A stretch of 64,000 nt of DNA from Methylotenera sp. (GTDB lineage Bacteria; Pseudomonadota; Gammaproteobacteria; Burkholderiales; Methylophilaceae). The stretch covers positions 21,028-85,027 of the forward strand of contig JAURWJ010000150.1 of assembly GCA_030655015.1 (NCBI GenBank). The letters are read 5' to 3'. The translations under genes and the position numbers were made by a program. The notes beneath the pieces are model-generated. The model was not told the origin of the DNA. It searched no databases and saw nothing but the letters and a program-made list of their open reading frames with translations. Below, piece by piece: positions 46,499 through 57,602 of the stretch (position 1 is the stretch's first letter; the number at the start of each line of letters is the position of its first letter).

Positions 46499-48901
46499 TT
46501 ACTCGTAATAAGGTTGTTGATAGGTTTCAGGAATCAAACCTGAGCTGACATAGCCTGGAATGTTACGTCTAATGACTGCTAGCGGATTTGCGCCGATTGA
46601 AGCTAATCCGCCAAGTTCGAGTTGGAAAAATAACGCATAGTTCGCATCGGCCGTTGCTGTGCTGACGCGCTGCATAACAGATCTGGCTTGCCAGCAACCT
46701 GCATCATACTCTAATCCTGCCAGCGTTTCGATGATGCGGCTTTCACGTAGTGAGTAATTGGTGCGGGCAATGCCATACCAGCCTTTGCCTAATGGCCACT
46801 GACCCGATACGTCAAACTGGTCTATGCCGTCATTAGCGATGCTTGATGTGTCACGCCGATAGCTGTAGCTTAGATTAAGTGTTTTGCCAGGCTCTGGGTT
46901 AAAGCGGCTGGTCACTGTAGTCCGTACCGAACTTGAATCATCGGTGTTGTATTGCCAAAAAGCGTCGAGATTCCAGTTGGTTTTTAAATGGGTGCTAAGC
47001 CCGGCAATGATATCCGAGCTGTTGTTTTTGCGGTAATCCACACCTGGTAGTGCCACTTTTTGGTCTGCGAAGTAATAGCGTTGACCAATGGAGGCTGATA
47101 AACGTTGCGTGCCAGTGCTACTTTCAATAAAGCGTGTAGTGAGTGCAAAGCTCAATTGGTTGGCATTATTGATGCGGTCATTACCGGTAAATTGATTTTC
47201 ACTAAAAAGCGTACTGAAGTTTAAGTCAGATTCACTGGTATCAAAAATTGGAATGTTAGATTGCTTTCTCTCCGGAATATACACATAGAATAAGCGCGGC
47301 TCTATGGTTTGTGAGTAATCGCGGCTGGCAATTTTGAAGTCACGGTCAAAATACAATCCGCTATCCAAGCTAAAAATTGGCAAAGTGCGTTGTTGCGATT
47401 CCAAATTGTTGGCGACATTGTTTAAGCTATAGCTAGTGTGATGAATACCAAACTTTGGCGTGATAAAGCCATAAGGTTTGTTAAATGGAATGCTTACACT
47501 TGGATATGCTGTAAAACGGGTGCCAGTTGGTTTAATAGGCGCGCTTTTATTGGTATCAAAAGCGACTAACTGAGTATATAAATTGGCGTTAGCGTCACCG
47601 TAGTATTTGTTGCCAGACAGTGTCATTTGCGGCAAACGTTCGTATGGGTAAGAAATTTCGTCTAGGGTTTGAAATTTTTGCGCGATGGCATTAAAGCGCC
47701 AGGTGTCATCGGCATAGTCCACATTAAATTGTTGCGGCAAGTTAATGCGGCTGGTGGTAACAATACGTGTTGATAGTTCAGAAAAATACTGATCGTCAGA
47801 TACTTTTTCAAGGCTATAACCGGCAGACCAGCCTTTGCCAAGTACGTGTTGATGTTTCAAGTTGGCGTAATAACGTGTTTGATTGCTCAGGCTGTCACTT
47901 GGCAGGTATTCAAGGTTATCAATACCAGAGAAATTTTCTTCTAAATATCTAAATTCACCTTGCAGTTGCACGCCGCGCTTACTTAATGCACGCACGGCAA
48001 ACGTGGCATCCATGTTGGGGGAGATATTCCAGTAGTACGGCGCTAATACCTCAAAGCCGCTACGGCTGGTACTGCCGATGGTGGGGGCAAGTAAGCCGCT
48101 TTTACGCTGGTCGTTAAATGAGAAGCTAATCCATGGTGTGTAAAGTAGCGGTACGCCTTTAAACTCAATATAGGCATTTTTTGCCGTGCCAGAGTCGGTG
48201 TAGTCGTTGAGTTCAATTTCACTGGCTTTAATGTACCAATCATCTACATCAGCGGCGCAGGTAGTGTAGCGCGCGCCGGTTAAACGCTTTTTATCCTGAC
48301 CTTCAAAAAAAATTGCTTTAGCATCGCCACGAGCTTTTGAAGATTGCGGTACTGAGCTAACGGCTAGCGCATCCTGATCGTCAATGCTGGCGTTGTTAAG
48401 GAGGAGGGTATCAGCACTGCCGATTTGCGGGCTTTGTAAATTACCGAGCCGTTTGGAGAATGTTTCTGAACTGATAGCCCGTCTTTGTTGCAGACTGGCT
48501 TCGCTTGGTTTTGTCATACTGATAGAGGCGTCGCGCATCTCGCCGATGCTTTCTGACAGCTGCATGCGTAATTCTGGCCCCACTAACTTTGAGTTGCCTA
48601 ACTCAATGCGTACGTTGCCGAGGATGTGTAACTCATCATTTTGAACGTCGTATTCAATAATGTCGCCATAAGCATCTTGCTTGCCGCGGTGAATAGAAGC
48701 ATTGCCGATAGCACGCATTTTTCTATCAAGGTGCAATTCAAGTTTGTCGCCGTCAATGATGATGCCGTCATTTTGAGTGTCCGTAATTTCTAACGTTTGC
48801 GTTTGTGCCTCGTCCGCAGGCACAGCTTCATCTGCGAATGAAGTTAAACTGTGCGTCAATAAAGCAGCAGTAATGCCAGCTAAAAGACGATTTTTTAGCA
48901 T
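46499..48901 (-). CDS. lptD: LPS-assembly protein LptD
   Basis: Outer-membrane barrel that inserts lipopolysaccharide. 800 residues: signal peptide, N-terminal OstA domain (LELHLDRKMRAIGNASIHRG, about 50-170), and C-terminal barrel (about 250-780) with the usual strand periodicity. Two cysteine regions for disulfides are present (YTTCAAD near 222 and AGCWQARS near 735), consistent with LptD oxidation. First gene of its operon. Confidence 0.95.
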   Translation of the reverse strand: MLKNRLLAGITAALLTHSLTSFADEAVPADEAQTQTLEITDTQNDGIIIDGDKLELHLDRKMRAIGNASIHRGKQDAYGDIIEYDVQNDELHILGNVRIELGNSKLVGPELRMQLSESIGEMRDASISMTKPSEASLQQRRAISSETFSKRLGNLQSPQIGSADTLLLNNASIDDQDALAVSSVPQSSKARGDAKAIFFEGQDKKRLTGARYTTCAADVDDWYIKASEIELNDYTDSGTAKNAYIEFKGVPLLYTPWISFSFNDQRKSGLLAPTIGSTSRSGFEVLAPYYWNISPNMDATFAVRALSKRGVQLQGEFRYLEENFSGIDNLEYLPSDSLSNQTRYYANLKHQHVLGKGWSAGYSLEKVSDDQYFSELSTRIVTTSRINLPQQFNVDYADDTWRFNAIAQKFQTLDEISYPYERLPQMTLSGNKYYGDANANLYTQLVAFDTNKSAPIKPTGTRFTAYPSVSIPFNKPYGFITPKFGIHHTSYSLNNVANNLESQQRTLPIFSLDSGLYFDRDFKIASRDYSQTIEPRLFYVYIPERKQSNIPIFDTSESDLNFSTLFSENQFTGNDRINNANQLSFALTTRFIESSTGTQRLSASIGQRYYFADQKVALPGVDYRKNNSSDIIAGLSTHLKTNWNLDAFWQYNTDDSSSVRTTVTSRFNPEPGKTLNLSYSYRRDTSSIANDGIDQFDVSGQWPLGKGWYGIARTNYSLRESRIIETLAGLEYDAGCWQARSVMQRVSTATADANYALFFQLELGGLASIGANPLAVIRRNIPGYVSSGLIPETYQQPYYE

Positions 48902-48973
48902 GCAGTTACCATTGAAATAAGCACAAGATGGAACGTTGAAGTTGAGGGCACGGGTATATAGGCAAACGGTTTT

Positions 48974-48992
48974 ATTTTATCAATGATAAAAT
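48974..48992. promoter_or_regulatory. 19-bp palindrome in the lptD/amgK divergent region
   Basis: ATTTTATCA-A-TGATAAAAT, nine-base perfect arms. It lies 73 bases from the lptD start and 153 from the amgK start. A regulator site is likely, but I cannot name it; it is not a standard sigma-E or Fur box. Confidence 0.4.
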
Positions 48993-49144
48993 CTCATAAA
49001 ATGGCTTTTTTGGCAATCAATAAATCGAAAATCAACCCCTTTAAACTGGGATTTTAGGATTTAACTCAAACCTAAATTTAAGACCAAATTATACTTGGAT
49101 AAAGCGCTAAAAATATAGAAACTTAAACGTTTAGAAAGATAGTC

Positions 49145-50880
<1,736 letters not shown>

Positions 50881-50952
50881 TAGGCTGCGTTAATTGAATT
50901 TTTTTGTGAATAGATGTCAATATGGTAGTTTTAACCTTGAGAGGTTTTCGTT

Positions 50953-51660
50953 ATGTTTCGTAATATTTCTGTAATTTTGGTTGCTGCGATGCTTTCATCG
51001 TGCGCATCGGGCCCTAGGCTAAATGGCTCAGAGTTAAGTGAAAAAATTAATAATAATATTGTTATTGTTGATTTAATTGAAAAGCCCGTTGCATTGGCAG
51101 AGCGAACAAAGGCGCAGGCTGTTGGTAAATTTGTTGTGGCGACCGTGGTTAGCAGTGTCGCATCTAGCGGCAATGTGAATACCAAGCCAGGAGACATGAC
51201 GGCTTTACAAAATGCCGCAAAGCAGCAAATGGAATTTGGTATGGCATTAAATCAGCAGTTGCAACAATCTTTGCCTGACAGTTATAAAGTATCGTCAGGC
51301 GCTGGTGTTGATTTGGCAATAGCTAAAAAACTGTCAGATTATTACGCTAGTAAAGCGAAGCCTGACGCGTATTTACAACCCAAAGAATTACACGTTAGAG
51401 TTGGTGCAGTACAGTGGGAGTTAGGATATGTATCATTTTTAACCAGCCAAAATTACGCATTAAATTATAATTTTGTCGCTAGTTTAGTAGAAACTGTGGA
51501 TGGCAAAGAGTGGGTAATTACAAGTACAAATTGTTTGGGTGTTACTGAAAAAGAAATGCCGCTTGAAGCATGGAAGGCAGACGATTATTCACATGTGAAC
51601 TCAGAAGCTGATGTTGTAGTAGAAAAATGCTACAACAGTTTCGTTAGAAATATCGGTTAA
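50953..51660 (+). CDS. lipoprotein, unknown
   Basis: A 235-residue predicted lipoprotein: signal peptide with lipobox LSSC (Cys17), mature chain with an Ala/Gln-rich central helix (TALQNAAKQQMEFGMALNQQ) and mixed alpha/beta C-terminus. No family recognised. GAGAGG about seven bases before the ATG. Stands between murU and pepP on the same strand with 70-base and 33-base gaps. Confidence 0.72.
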   Translation: MFRNISVILVAAMLSSCASGPRLNGSELSEKINNNIVIVDLIEKPVALAERTKAQAVGKFVVATVVSSVASSGNVNTKPGDMTALQNAAKQQMEFGMALNQQLQQSLPDSYKVSSGAGVDLAIAKKLSDYYASKAKPDAYLQPKELHVRVGAVQWELGYVSFLTSQNYALNYNFVASLVETVDGKEWVITSTNCLGVTEKEMPLEAWKADDYSHVNSEADVVVEKCYNSFVRNIG

Positions 51661-51693
51661 AGCCAGCCTTAAATAACTTGAAGCGAATTTAAA

Positions 51694-52995
51694 TTGAACA
51701 CTTTAGAGTTTATACGCAGACGGATAAGCCTACTCCAGAATATAGGTGATGGCATTGCCATTATTCCAACATCTCCTGAGCTGATTCGCAATCGCGATAG
51801 CCATTATCCTTACCGCTTTGATAGCTATTTTTATTACCTCACTGGGTTTAAAGAGCCAGAGGCAGTGCTGGTACTCATTGCAGGCATTGAGCCTCAAAGC
51901 ATTCTGTTTTGCCGCGATAAAGATATGGAGCGCGAAATCTGGGATGGTTTTCGCTATGGAGCAGATGCAGCCAAAGCTGAGTTTGGTTTTGAGCAAGCCT
52001 ATAGTATTAGCCAACTTGATGCGTTGATGCCGAAGTTGTTAGCAAATCAGTCTAAATTGTTTTTTAGCCTAGGTGCAGATGCCGGTTGGGATGCGCGCGT
52101 CACAGGTTGGTTGAATCAAGTGAAAGCGCAAGTGCGCGCTGGAGTGAGTGCACCAGATGATATTGCCGATGTGCGTAAATTAGTGGATGAAATGCGGCTT
52201 TACAAATCACCTGATGAGCTCAATTTAATGCGCCGTTCAGCGAACATTGCAGCTGCTGCGCATAATCGTGCCATGCAAAAGGTACGTGCTGGCAAAATGG
52301 AATATGAAATCGAGGCGGAATTTTTACATGAGTTTTATCGTAAAGGTGCTCAATCACCAGCCTATACCAGCATCGTTGCAGGCGGTGCCAATGCATGCAC
52401 CTTGCATTACAACGCGAATAATTGTGAATTAAAAGACGGTGATTTGCTACTGATCGATGCAGGTTGTGAATTAGATGGTTATGCCTCTGACATCACACGT
52501 ACTTTTCCGGTGAACGGCAAGTTCAGTGCGGCGCAAAAAGATGTGTATGAGCTGGTGCTGGCGGCGCAGGCGGCGGCGATTGCACAAGTCAATCCAAGCA
52601 ACCATTGGAACGCGCCACATGATGCAGCGCTAGATATATTGGCACAAGGTTTTATCGACTTGAAGCTATGCCAAGGCAGTAAGGAGGCCGTGTTGGAAAG
52701 CGGTGCGTATCGCCAGTTTTACATGCATCGCACCGGTCATTGGCTTGGCTTAGATGTGCATGATGCAGGTGAGTATAAAGATAAGCATGGCGATTGGCGT
52801 ATGTTACAAGCCGGGATGACACTCACCGTGGAGCCTGGCTGTTATATTCGCCCCGCAGACAATGTGCCGCAGCACTTGTGGAACATTGGCATTAGAATTG
52901 AAGATGATGTGTTAGTGACACAACATGGTTGTGAAGTGCTGACTGCCAGTGCGGTTAAAGCGGTGGCTGATATTGAAAATTTGATGAAGGCATGA
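51694..52995 (+). CDS. pepP: Xaa-Pro aminopeptidase
   Basis: Removes N-terminal residues before proline. 433 residues of the creatinase/methionine-aminopeptidase fold. Metal ligands are visible in LLIDAGCELDGYASDITRTF (about 250), HRTGHWLGLDVHD (about 348), TVEPGCYI (about 382) and RIEDDVLV (about 408). It starts with TTG at 51694; no better in-frame start is visible. The stop overlaps ubiH (ATGA). Confidence 0.92.
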   Translation: MNTLEFIRRRISLLQNIGDGIAIIPTSPELIRNRDSHYPYRFDSYFYYLTGFKEPEAVLVLIAGIEPQSILFCRDKDMEREIWDGFRYGADAAKAEFGFEQAYSISQLDALMPKLLANQSKLFFSLGADAGWDARVTGWLNQVKAQVRAGVSAPDDIADVRKLVDEMRLYKSPDELNLMRRSANIAAAAHNRAMQKVRAGKMEYEIEAEFLHEFYRKGAQSPAYTSIVAGGANACTLHYNANNCELKDGDLLLIDAGCELDGYASDITRTFPVNGKFSAAQKDVYELVLAAQAAAIAQVNPSNHWNAPHDAALDILAQGFIDLKLCQGSKEAVLESGAYRQFYMHRTGHWLGLDVHDAGEYKDKHGDWRMLQAGMTLTVEPGCYIRPADNVPQHLWNIGIRIEDDVLVTQHGCEVLTASAVKAVADIENLMKA

Positions 52996-54158
52996 TGCGC
53001 AAACTTGAAAATATTGTGATAGTAGGGGGCGGCCCGGTAGGTATGGTGTTAGCTTTGTTACTGGCAAAACAAAATATTGGCAGCACTCTATTAGAGGCGC
53101 GTAAGCAAGGTGCTGCCAATCAAGACACACGTGCATTAGCGTTGTCTTTTGGTACTAGGCGTATTTTAGAAAAGCTTGGTGTTTGGCAGCCGTTAGCGCT
53201 TCATGCTACTGCCATCAACACCATTCATGTGTCGCAAAAAGGTAGCATTGGCCGCAGTGTTTTACATGCGCATGATTACGGCCAGGAGGCATTGGGTTAT
53301 GTGCTGTCTTATGGTGCGTTATGCAGCGTGCTAAACGCAGAGTTAGCGCAATTTCCAATTATTTATTTAATTGATGAAGCTGAAGCTGAAGCGATTACGC
53401 ATGATGAAAACCATGCCACTGTGCGCTATGCTCGATACGGAAAATCACACCAGATAGAAAGTGCACTGGCGGTGCTGGCTGACGGCGGTCGCAGCTTAGA
53501 AGCCGTGGCGGGGCTAAAACGTGATACCAAAGAGTATGGACATGATGCGCTGATTAGCAAAGTGCGCGCAGAGCTGCCACATAATAACATTGCTTATGAG
53601 CGCTTTACGGCTAACGGACCGATGGCGTTGCTGCCGAATGGCGAGCATGATTTTTCATTGGTGTGGACAGGCAAAAAAGAATTGATTGCACCATTGCTGA
53701 CGCTCAGTGATGCTGAATTTTTAGCGCAGTTTCATGCGCAATTTGGTGATAGAGTCGGGCGTTTTGTCAGTGTAGAAAAGCGCATGACCTTTCCGTTAAA
53801 GTTATCGCAACTGGCCGAAAGTAGCACGCCGCATTTGGTGGTGATCGGTAACGCCGCCCAGACCATGCACCCCGTAGCCGGCCAGGGTTTTAATGTGGGT
53901 TTGCGTGATGCAGAAGTGTTGGCACGACAGATAGTGAATGCGAGTGCTGACTTGGGTAGCCAGGAGATGCTTGCGGCGTATCGTGCCAGCCGTAAAACGG
54001 ACACTAAAAATGGCCTGTTATTTACCGATTTTTTAGTGAATATATTTTCTAATGATATTCTAGGCATCTCTGCATTAAGAAGTGCAGGCCTCGGTTTGTT
54101 TGATTTAGTCACCCCCATCAAACGGCACTTGGTGAGCAAAATGAGTTTCGGTAAATGA
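52992..54158 (+). CDS. ubiH: ubiquinone-synthesis FAD monooxygenase, UbiH type
   Basis: FAD-dependent ring hydroxylase for ubiquinone. 388 residues with IVGGGPVGMVLALLLA (N-terminal dinucleotide site) and VIGNAAQTMHPVAGQGFNVGLRD (about 280), the UbiH/COQ6 signature. Overlaps pepP and the next gene by four bases each, so all three are coupled. The order pepP-ubiH is classical. Confidence 0.88.
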   Translation: MMRKLENIVIVGGGPVGMVLALLLAKQNIGSTLLEARKQGAANQDTRALALSFGTRRILEKLGVWQPLALHATAINTIHVSQKGSIGRSVLHAHDYGQEALGYVLSYGALCSVLNAELAQFPIIYLIDEAEAEAITHDENHATVRYARYGKSHQIESALAVLADGGRSLEAVAGLKRDTKEYGHDALISKVRAELPHNNIAYERFTANGPMALLPNGEHDFSLVWTGKKELIAPLLTLSDAEFLAQFHAQFGDRVGRFVSVEKRMTFPLKLSQLAESSTPHLVVIGNAAQTMHPVAGQGFNVGLRDAEVLARQIVNASADLGSQEMLAAYRASRKTDTKNGLLFTDFLVNIFSNDILGISALRSAGLGLFDLVTPIKRHLVSKMSFGK

Positions 54159-55342
54159 GTACACTAAAAGTGGATGTGACGATTGTAGGCGCTGGTTTGG
54201 TTGGGTTAGCAGCGGCGGTTGCCTTGAATCAAGCCGGCTATGAAGTGGTGTTGGTTGATAGCCAGACGCCTCCGTCGAACGAGAATCTAACTGAGTGGGA
54301 TCAACGCATATACGCGATTAGCCCGAAAAATGCACAGTGGTTGATGCGATTAGGCGTTTGGCAGCGATTAGATGCAGGCCGGGTGACCGAGATGCGCGCA
54401 ATGGAGGTATGGGGCGATGCTACGCCAGAACCGTTGCAATTGTTAGCTGACGATGTGAATGCTGACAACCTAGGCTTTATTGTAGAAGAACGTGCTTTAA
54501 AGCTCGCCCTCATGGCGCAGGTGCAAGCTAGTGGTATCAGTACGTTATTTGGTCATGCGTGTGACTCACTTAACGCGAGTGCGCACCAAGCCGTATTGCA
54601 TTTAGAAAATCAGCAAAGCATAGTAAGCACGCTATTGCTGGCGGCTGACGGTGCAAACTCATGGGTGCGCCAGCAGTTGGGTATTAGCAACCAGCAAAAA
54701 CCGTATCATCAAACGGCCATAGTGGCGAATTTTGTCACTGAAAAAACGCACGACAACATTGCAAGGCAATGGTTTACACAAGATGAAGCGGGTAGAAGTG
54801 GCGTGATGGCGTGGTTGCCGTTACCCGAGAATAAAATTTCAATTGTGTGGTCCGCGCCAACACAATATGCTGATTTTTTGTTAAAGCTTAGCGCTAGTGA
54901 ATTTGCACAGCAGGTCATGGCAGTTGGACATTCTACCTTGGGTGAATTGACGTTAATGGGTGATACGGCGGCTTTTCCGCTCACGTTGAAAGCGGCGAAT
55001 GAATTAAGCCGAAATTCAGTAGTCCTAGTGGGCGATGCTGCACATCGAGTGCACCCGATGGCTGGGCAAGGTGTAAACCTAGGATTTAGAGATGTGATTG
55101 ATTTGTTGCAAATATTGGCAAGCAAACATCAGTATCAACACATCAATGACGTTAGTTTGTTAAAGCAATATAGTCGTGCAAGAAAAACAGATTTACTCAC
55201 CATGCTAGCCTTAACCAATGGCTTGTATCATCTGTTTGAAAGTCAAAATGGTGTAGTCAAAAAAGTAAGGAATTGGGGATTGTCTGCGACTAACCAGCAG
55301 CCAATTAAAAAAATGTTGGTAGCTAATGCGGTTGCGCTTTAA
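54155..55342 (+). CDS. UbiH/UbiF-family FAD monooxygenase
   Basis: A second FAD hydroxylase (395 residues), VGAGLVGLAAAVALNQAGYEVV at the start and VLVGDAAHRVHPMAGQGVNLGFRD near 291. It probably acts at another ring position in ubiquinone synthesis (UbiI/UbiF-like). Which position cannot be read from sequence. Translationally coupled to ubiH. Confidence 0.85.
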   Translation: MSTLKVDVTIVGAGLVGLAAAVALNQAGYEVVLVDSQTPPSNENLTEWDQRIYAISPKNAQWLMRLGVWQRLDAGRVTEMRAMEVWGDATPEPLQLLADDVNADNLGFIVEERALKLALMAQVQASGISTLFGHACDSLNASAHQAVLHLENQQSIVSTLLLAADGANSWVRQQLGISNQQKPYHQTAIVANFVTEKTHDNIARQWFTQDEAGRSGVMAWLPLPENKISIVWSAPTQYADFLLKLSASEFAQQVMAVGHSTLGELTLMGDTAAFPLTLKAANELSRNSVVLVGDAAHRVHPMAGQGVNLGFRDVIDLLQILASKHQYQHINDVSLLKQYSRARKTDLLTMLALTNGLYHLFESQNGVVKKVRNWGLSATNQQPIKKMLVANAVAL

Positions 55343-55455
55343 CCTGAATGCTCACTGAGCCTTGCCGTTGGGGATTCCTAATAGAAAATTTGGGTTTAAT
55401 TAACGTAATCTATTTCAACTACCGGTACAGGTAAATATTACTTAAAGGAAAGTCA

Positions 55456-56175
55456 ATGTTAAAAAAAATAATCAGTATTGCTTTAATGGGTGCGTTTTCA
55501 ACGCTGGCAATCGCAGATGAAGCCAGTGTTAAAAAGGCAGTAGAAGCCGCTTATCCAAAATTTAAAGTAGAAAAAGTAACCAAAACCCCTTATGCAGGTT
55601 TGTATGAAGTATTTATGGGTGGACAGATTATTTATACAGATGAAAAGCTGACTTTTTTAATCGCCGAGGGTCGCTTAGTTGATCCTAAAACTAAAAAAGA
55701 TATTACAGGGGAACGCTTGGAGGAGCTTACAAAAATTGACTTTTCAAGCTTACCGCTTGAGCAAGCCATTAAAGTAGTGAAAGGCAATGGTAGTCGTAAA
55801 CTAGTCGTATTTTCTGATGTGGATTGCCCTTATTGCAAACGCTTGGAGCGTAACGAAATTGTCAACATTACTGATGTCACAGTTTATACATTTTTGTATC
55901 CGATTGAGCAGTTACACCCTGATGCCGCGAATAAATCTAAACTGATCTGGTGCGCTAAAGATCGCGTAAAAGCATGGGACAATTGGATTTTAAGAGATCA
56001 GTTGCCAAGCACCGCGACTACATGTGATGTGCCGATAGAAAAAATAGGGCAGCTGGCTAAAAAAATTGGTGTGACTAGTACACCAACCCTAATTTTTGCG
56101 GATGGCAAGCGCATGTTGGGTGCGCAACCTTATAAAGAAATTGAGCGTATGCTGACTGAGGCGGCAAAGAAATAG
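55456..56175 (+). CDS. dsbC: DsbC-type thiol:disulfide isomerase
   Basis: A 239-residue periplasmic isomerase: signal peptide ending at LAIADEA, N-terminal dimerisation domain, thioredoxin domain with CPYC (about 123-126) and cis-Pro loop TSTPTLIF (about 211). AAAGGA precedes the ATG. Stands alone, convergent with pilC. Confidence 0.92.
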   Translation: MLKKIISIALMGAFSTLAIADEASVKKAVEAAYPKFKVEKVTKTPYAGLYEVFMGGQIIYTDEKLTFLIAEGRLVDPKTKKDITGERLEELTKIDFSSLPLEQAIKVVKGNGSRKLVVFSDVDCPYCKRLERNEIVNITDVTVYTFLYPIEQLHPDAANKSKLIWCAKDRVKAWDNWILRDQLPSTATTCDVPIEKIGQLAKKIGVTSTPTLIFADGKRMLGAQPYKEIERMLTEAAKK

Positions 56176-56219
56176 GCATGTTGCTATCTCTAACGCATTG
56201 GGGGGCTAAGTTGTTAATG

Positions 56220-56302
56220 CAGGTACTGGAGGTCTAGAGGGCACACTTTTACTAGATTGGTTGCAGTACCTGTCATGAAGTACGTTGGTGTTTCATGACA
56301 GG
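56220..56302. other. overlapping inverted repeats between dsbC and pilC
   Basis: CAGGTACTG (56220-56228) pairs with CAGTACCTG (56264-56272). The last bases of that arm also belong to a second hairpin, CCTGTCATGAA (56269-56279) with TTCATGACAGG (56292-56302). The two hairpins cannot form together. There is no U-tract. It may be a convergent terminator region or a small repeat relic. Confidence 0.45.
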
Positions 56303-56329
56303 TGGACCGTTTACATTTAATGATGAACG

Positions 56330-57547
56330 TTAAACAACTTGGCCGAGTTTGAAAATAGGTAGGTACATCGCAATCACTAGCCCACCAATGAGCACTCCGA
56401 GTATAACCATGATAATCGGCTCCATGAGGCTGGCGAGTGCATCTACAGCATCATCTACTTCAGCTTCATAAAAGTCGGCAACCTTGCTTAGCATGGAGTC
56501 TAAGGCACCAGACTCTTCGCCAATCGCGGTCATTTGCAATACCATATTGGGAAAAACATCAGCATTTTGCATCGCAACGGTTAAACTCGTACCTGTACTG
56601 ATTTCGCTTTGAATTCTTTTGGTAGCATCATAATAGACTCTATTGCCAGATGCGCCTGCTACGGAATCTAGGGCTTCGACCAAGGGAACGCCCGCCGAAA
56701 ACATGGTGGCCATCGTACGCGCAAACCGAGCAATTGTCGCCTTGCGGATCAGCTCTCCAAATACAGGCACTTTAAGAATCAGCCTGTCCATGGTGGATTG
56801 CATGGCCAAAGACCGTTTCCATGTGTAGAAGAAAAACCACAATGCAAAGCCGATTGAGCCAAATATTGCCCACCACCACTCTACAAACACGTCAGAAATA
56901 GCCATGACAATTAGTGTTGGTGCTGGTAAGTCGGCGCCAAAGCTACTAAATAGCTCCTTAAATGCCGGAATGACAAAAATCATGATGACCGCAGTAATGA
57001 CGAATGCGACCACAATAATCGATATAGGATAAAACAACGCTGATTTTATTTTTGATTTAATAGCTAGAATTTTTTCTTTATAAGTTGCCAAGCGGTCAAG
57101 CAGGGTGTCTAGAATACCGGCTTGTTCGCCGGCACCAATCAAATTGCAAAATAGCGAATCAAAATAGAGCGGGTATTTTCTGAACGCGGTGCTTAAGCTA
57201 CTGCCGGTTTCTACGTCAGATTTAATGTCGGCTAACAGTTTGGACACAGCAGGGTTGCTGTGCCCCTTGCCGACAATGTCGAATGACTGTAGTAATGGCA
57301 CGCCAGATTTCATCATGGTGGCAAGCTGGCGAGTAAATAAAGTGATGTCTTTATCAGACACTTTACCTTTACTGGTAAAGCCACTTAGTTTTTTAACTTT
57401 TTTAACTGTAATGCCTTGACGGCGCAGTGTGGCGCTGACGAAGGATTCACCTGAGGCTTTCATTTCGCCTTTTACTCGTTTCCCTTTTTTGTCTATTCCT
57501 TCCCACGAGTAATTGATTTCTTTTGTGGCTTTAACGGAGGCTGCCAT
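56330..57547 (-). CDS. pilC: type IV pilus inner-membrane platform protein PilC
   Basis: 405 residues of the GspF/PilC family with two T2SSF repeats (about 70-195 and 275-400) and spans near 170-195, 220-245 and 375-400. Motifs TRQLATMMKSGVPLLQSFDI and ARTMATMFSAGVPLVEALD mark the two halves. GGGAA before the ATG. Downstream of pilB by 55 bases on the same strand; pilD is not visible here. Confidence 0.92.
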   Translation of the reverse strand: MAASVKATKEINYSWEGIDKKGKRVKGEMKASGESFVSATLRRQGITVKKVKKLSGFTSKGKVSDKDITLFTRQLATMMKSGVPLLQSFDIVGKGHSNPAVSKLLADIKSDVETGSSLSTAFRKYPLYFDSLFCNLIGAGEQAGILDTLLDRLATYKEKILAIKSKIKSALFYPISIIVVAFVITAVIMIFVIPAFKELFSSFGADLPAPTLIVMAISDVFVEWWWAIFGSIGFALWFFFYTWKRSLAMQSTMDRLILKVPVFGELIRKATIARFARTMATMFSAGVPLVEALDSVAGASGNRVYYDATKRIQSEISTGTSLTVAMQNADVFPNMVLQMTAIGEESGALDSMLSKVADFYEAEVDDAVDALASLMEPIIMVILGVLIGGLVIAMYLPIFKLGQVV

Positions 57548-57602
57548 GGTGATTCCCTTGGTGATTAACTTACGCTTGTTTTATTAAAATATGCTGACAG
57601 GC

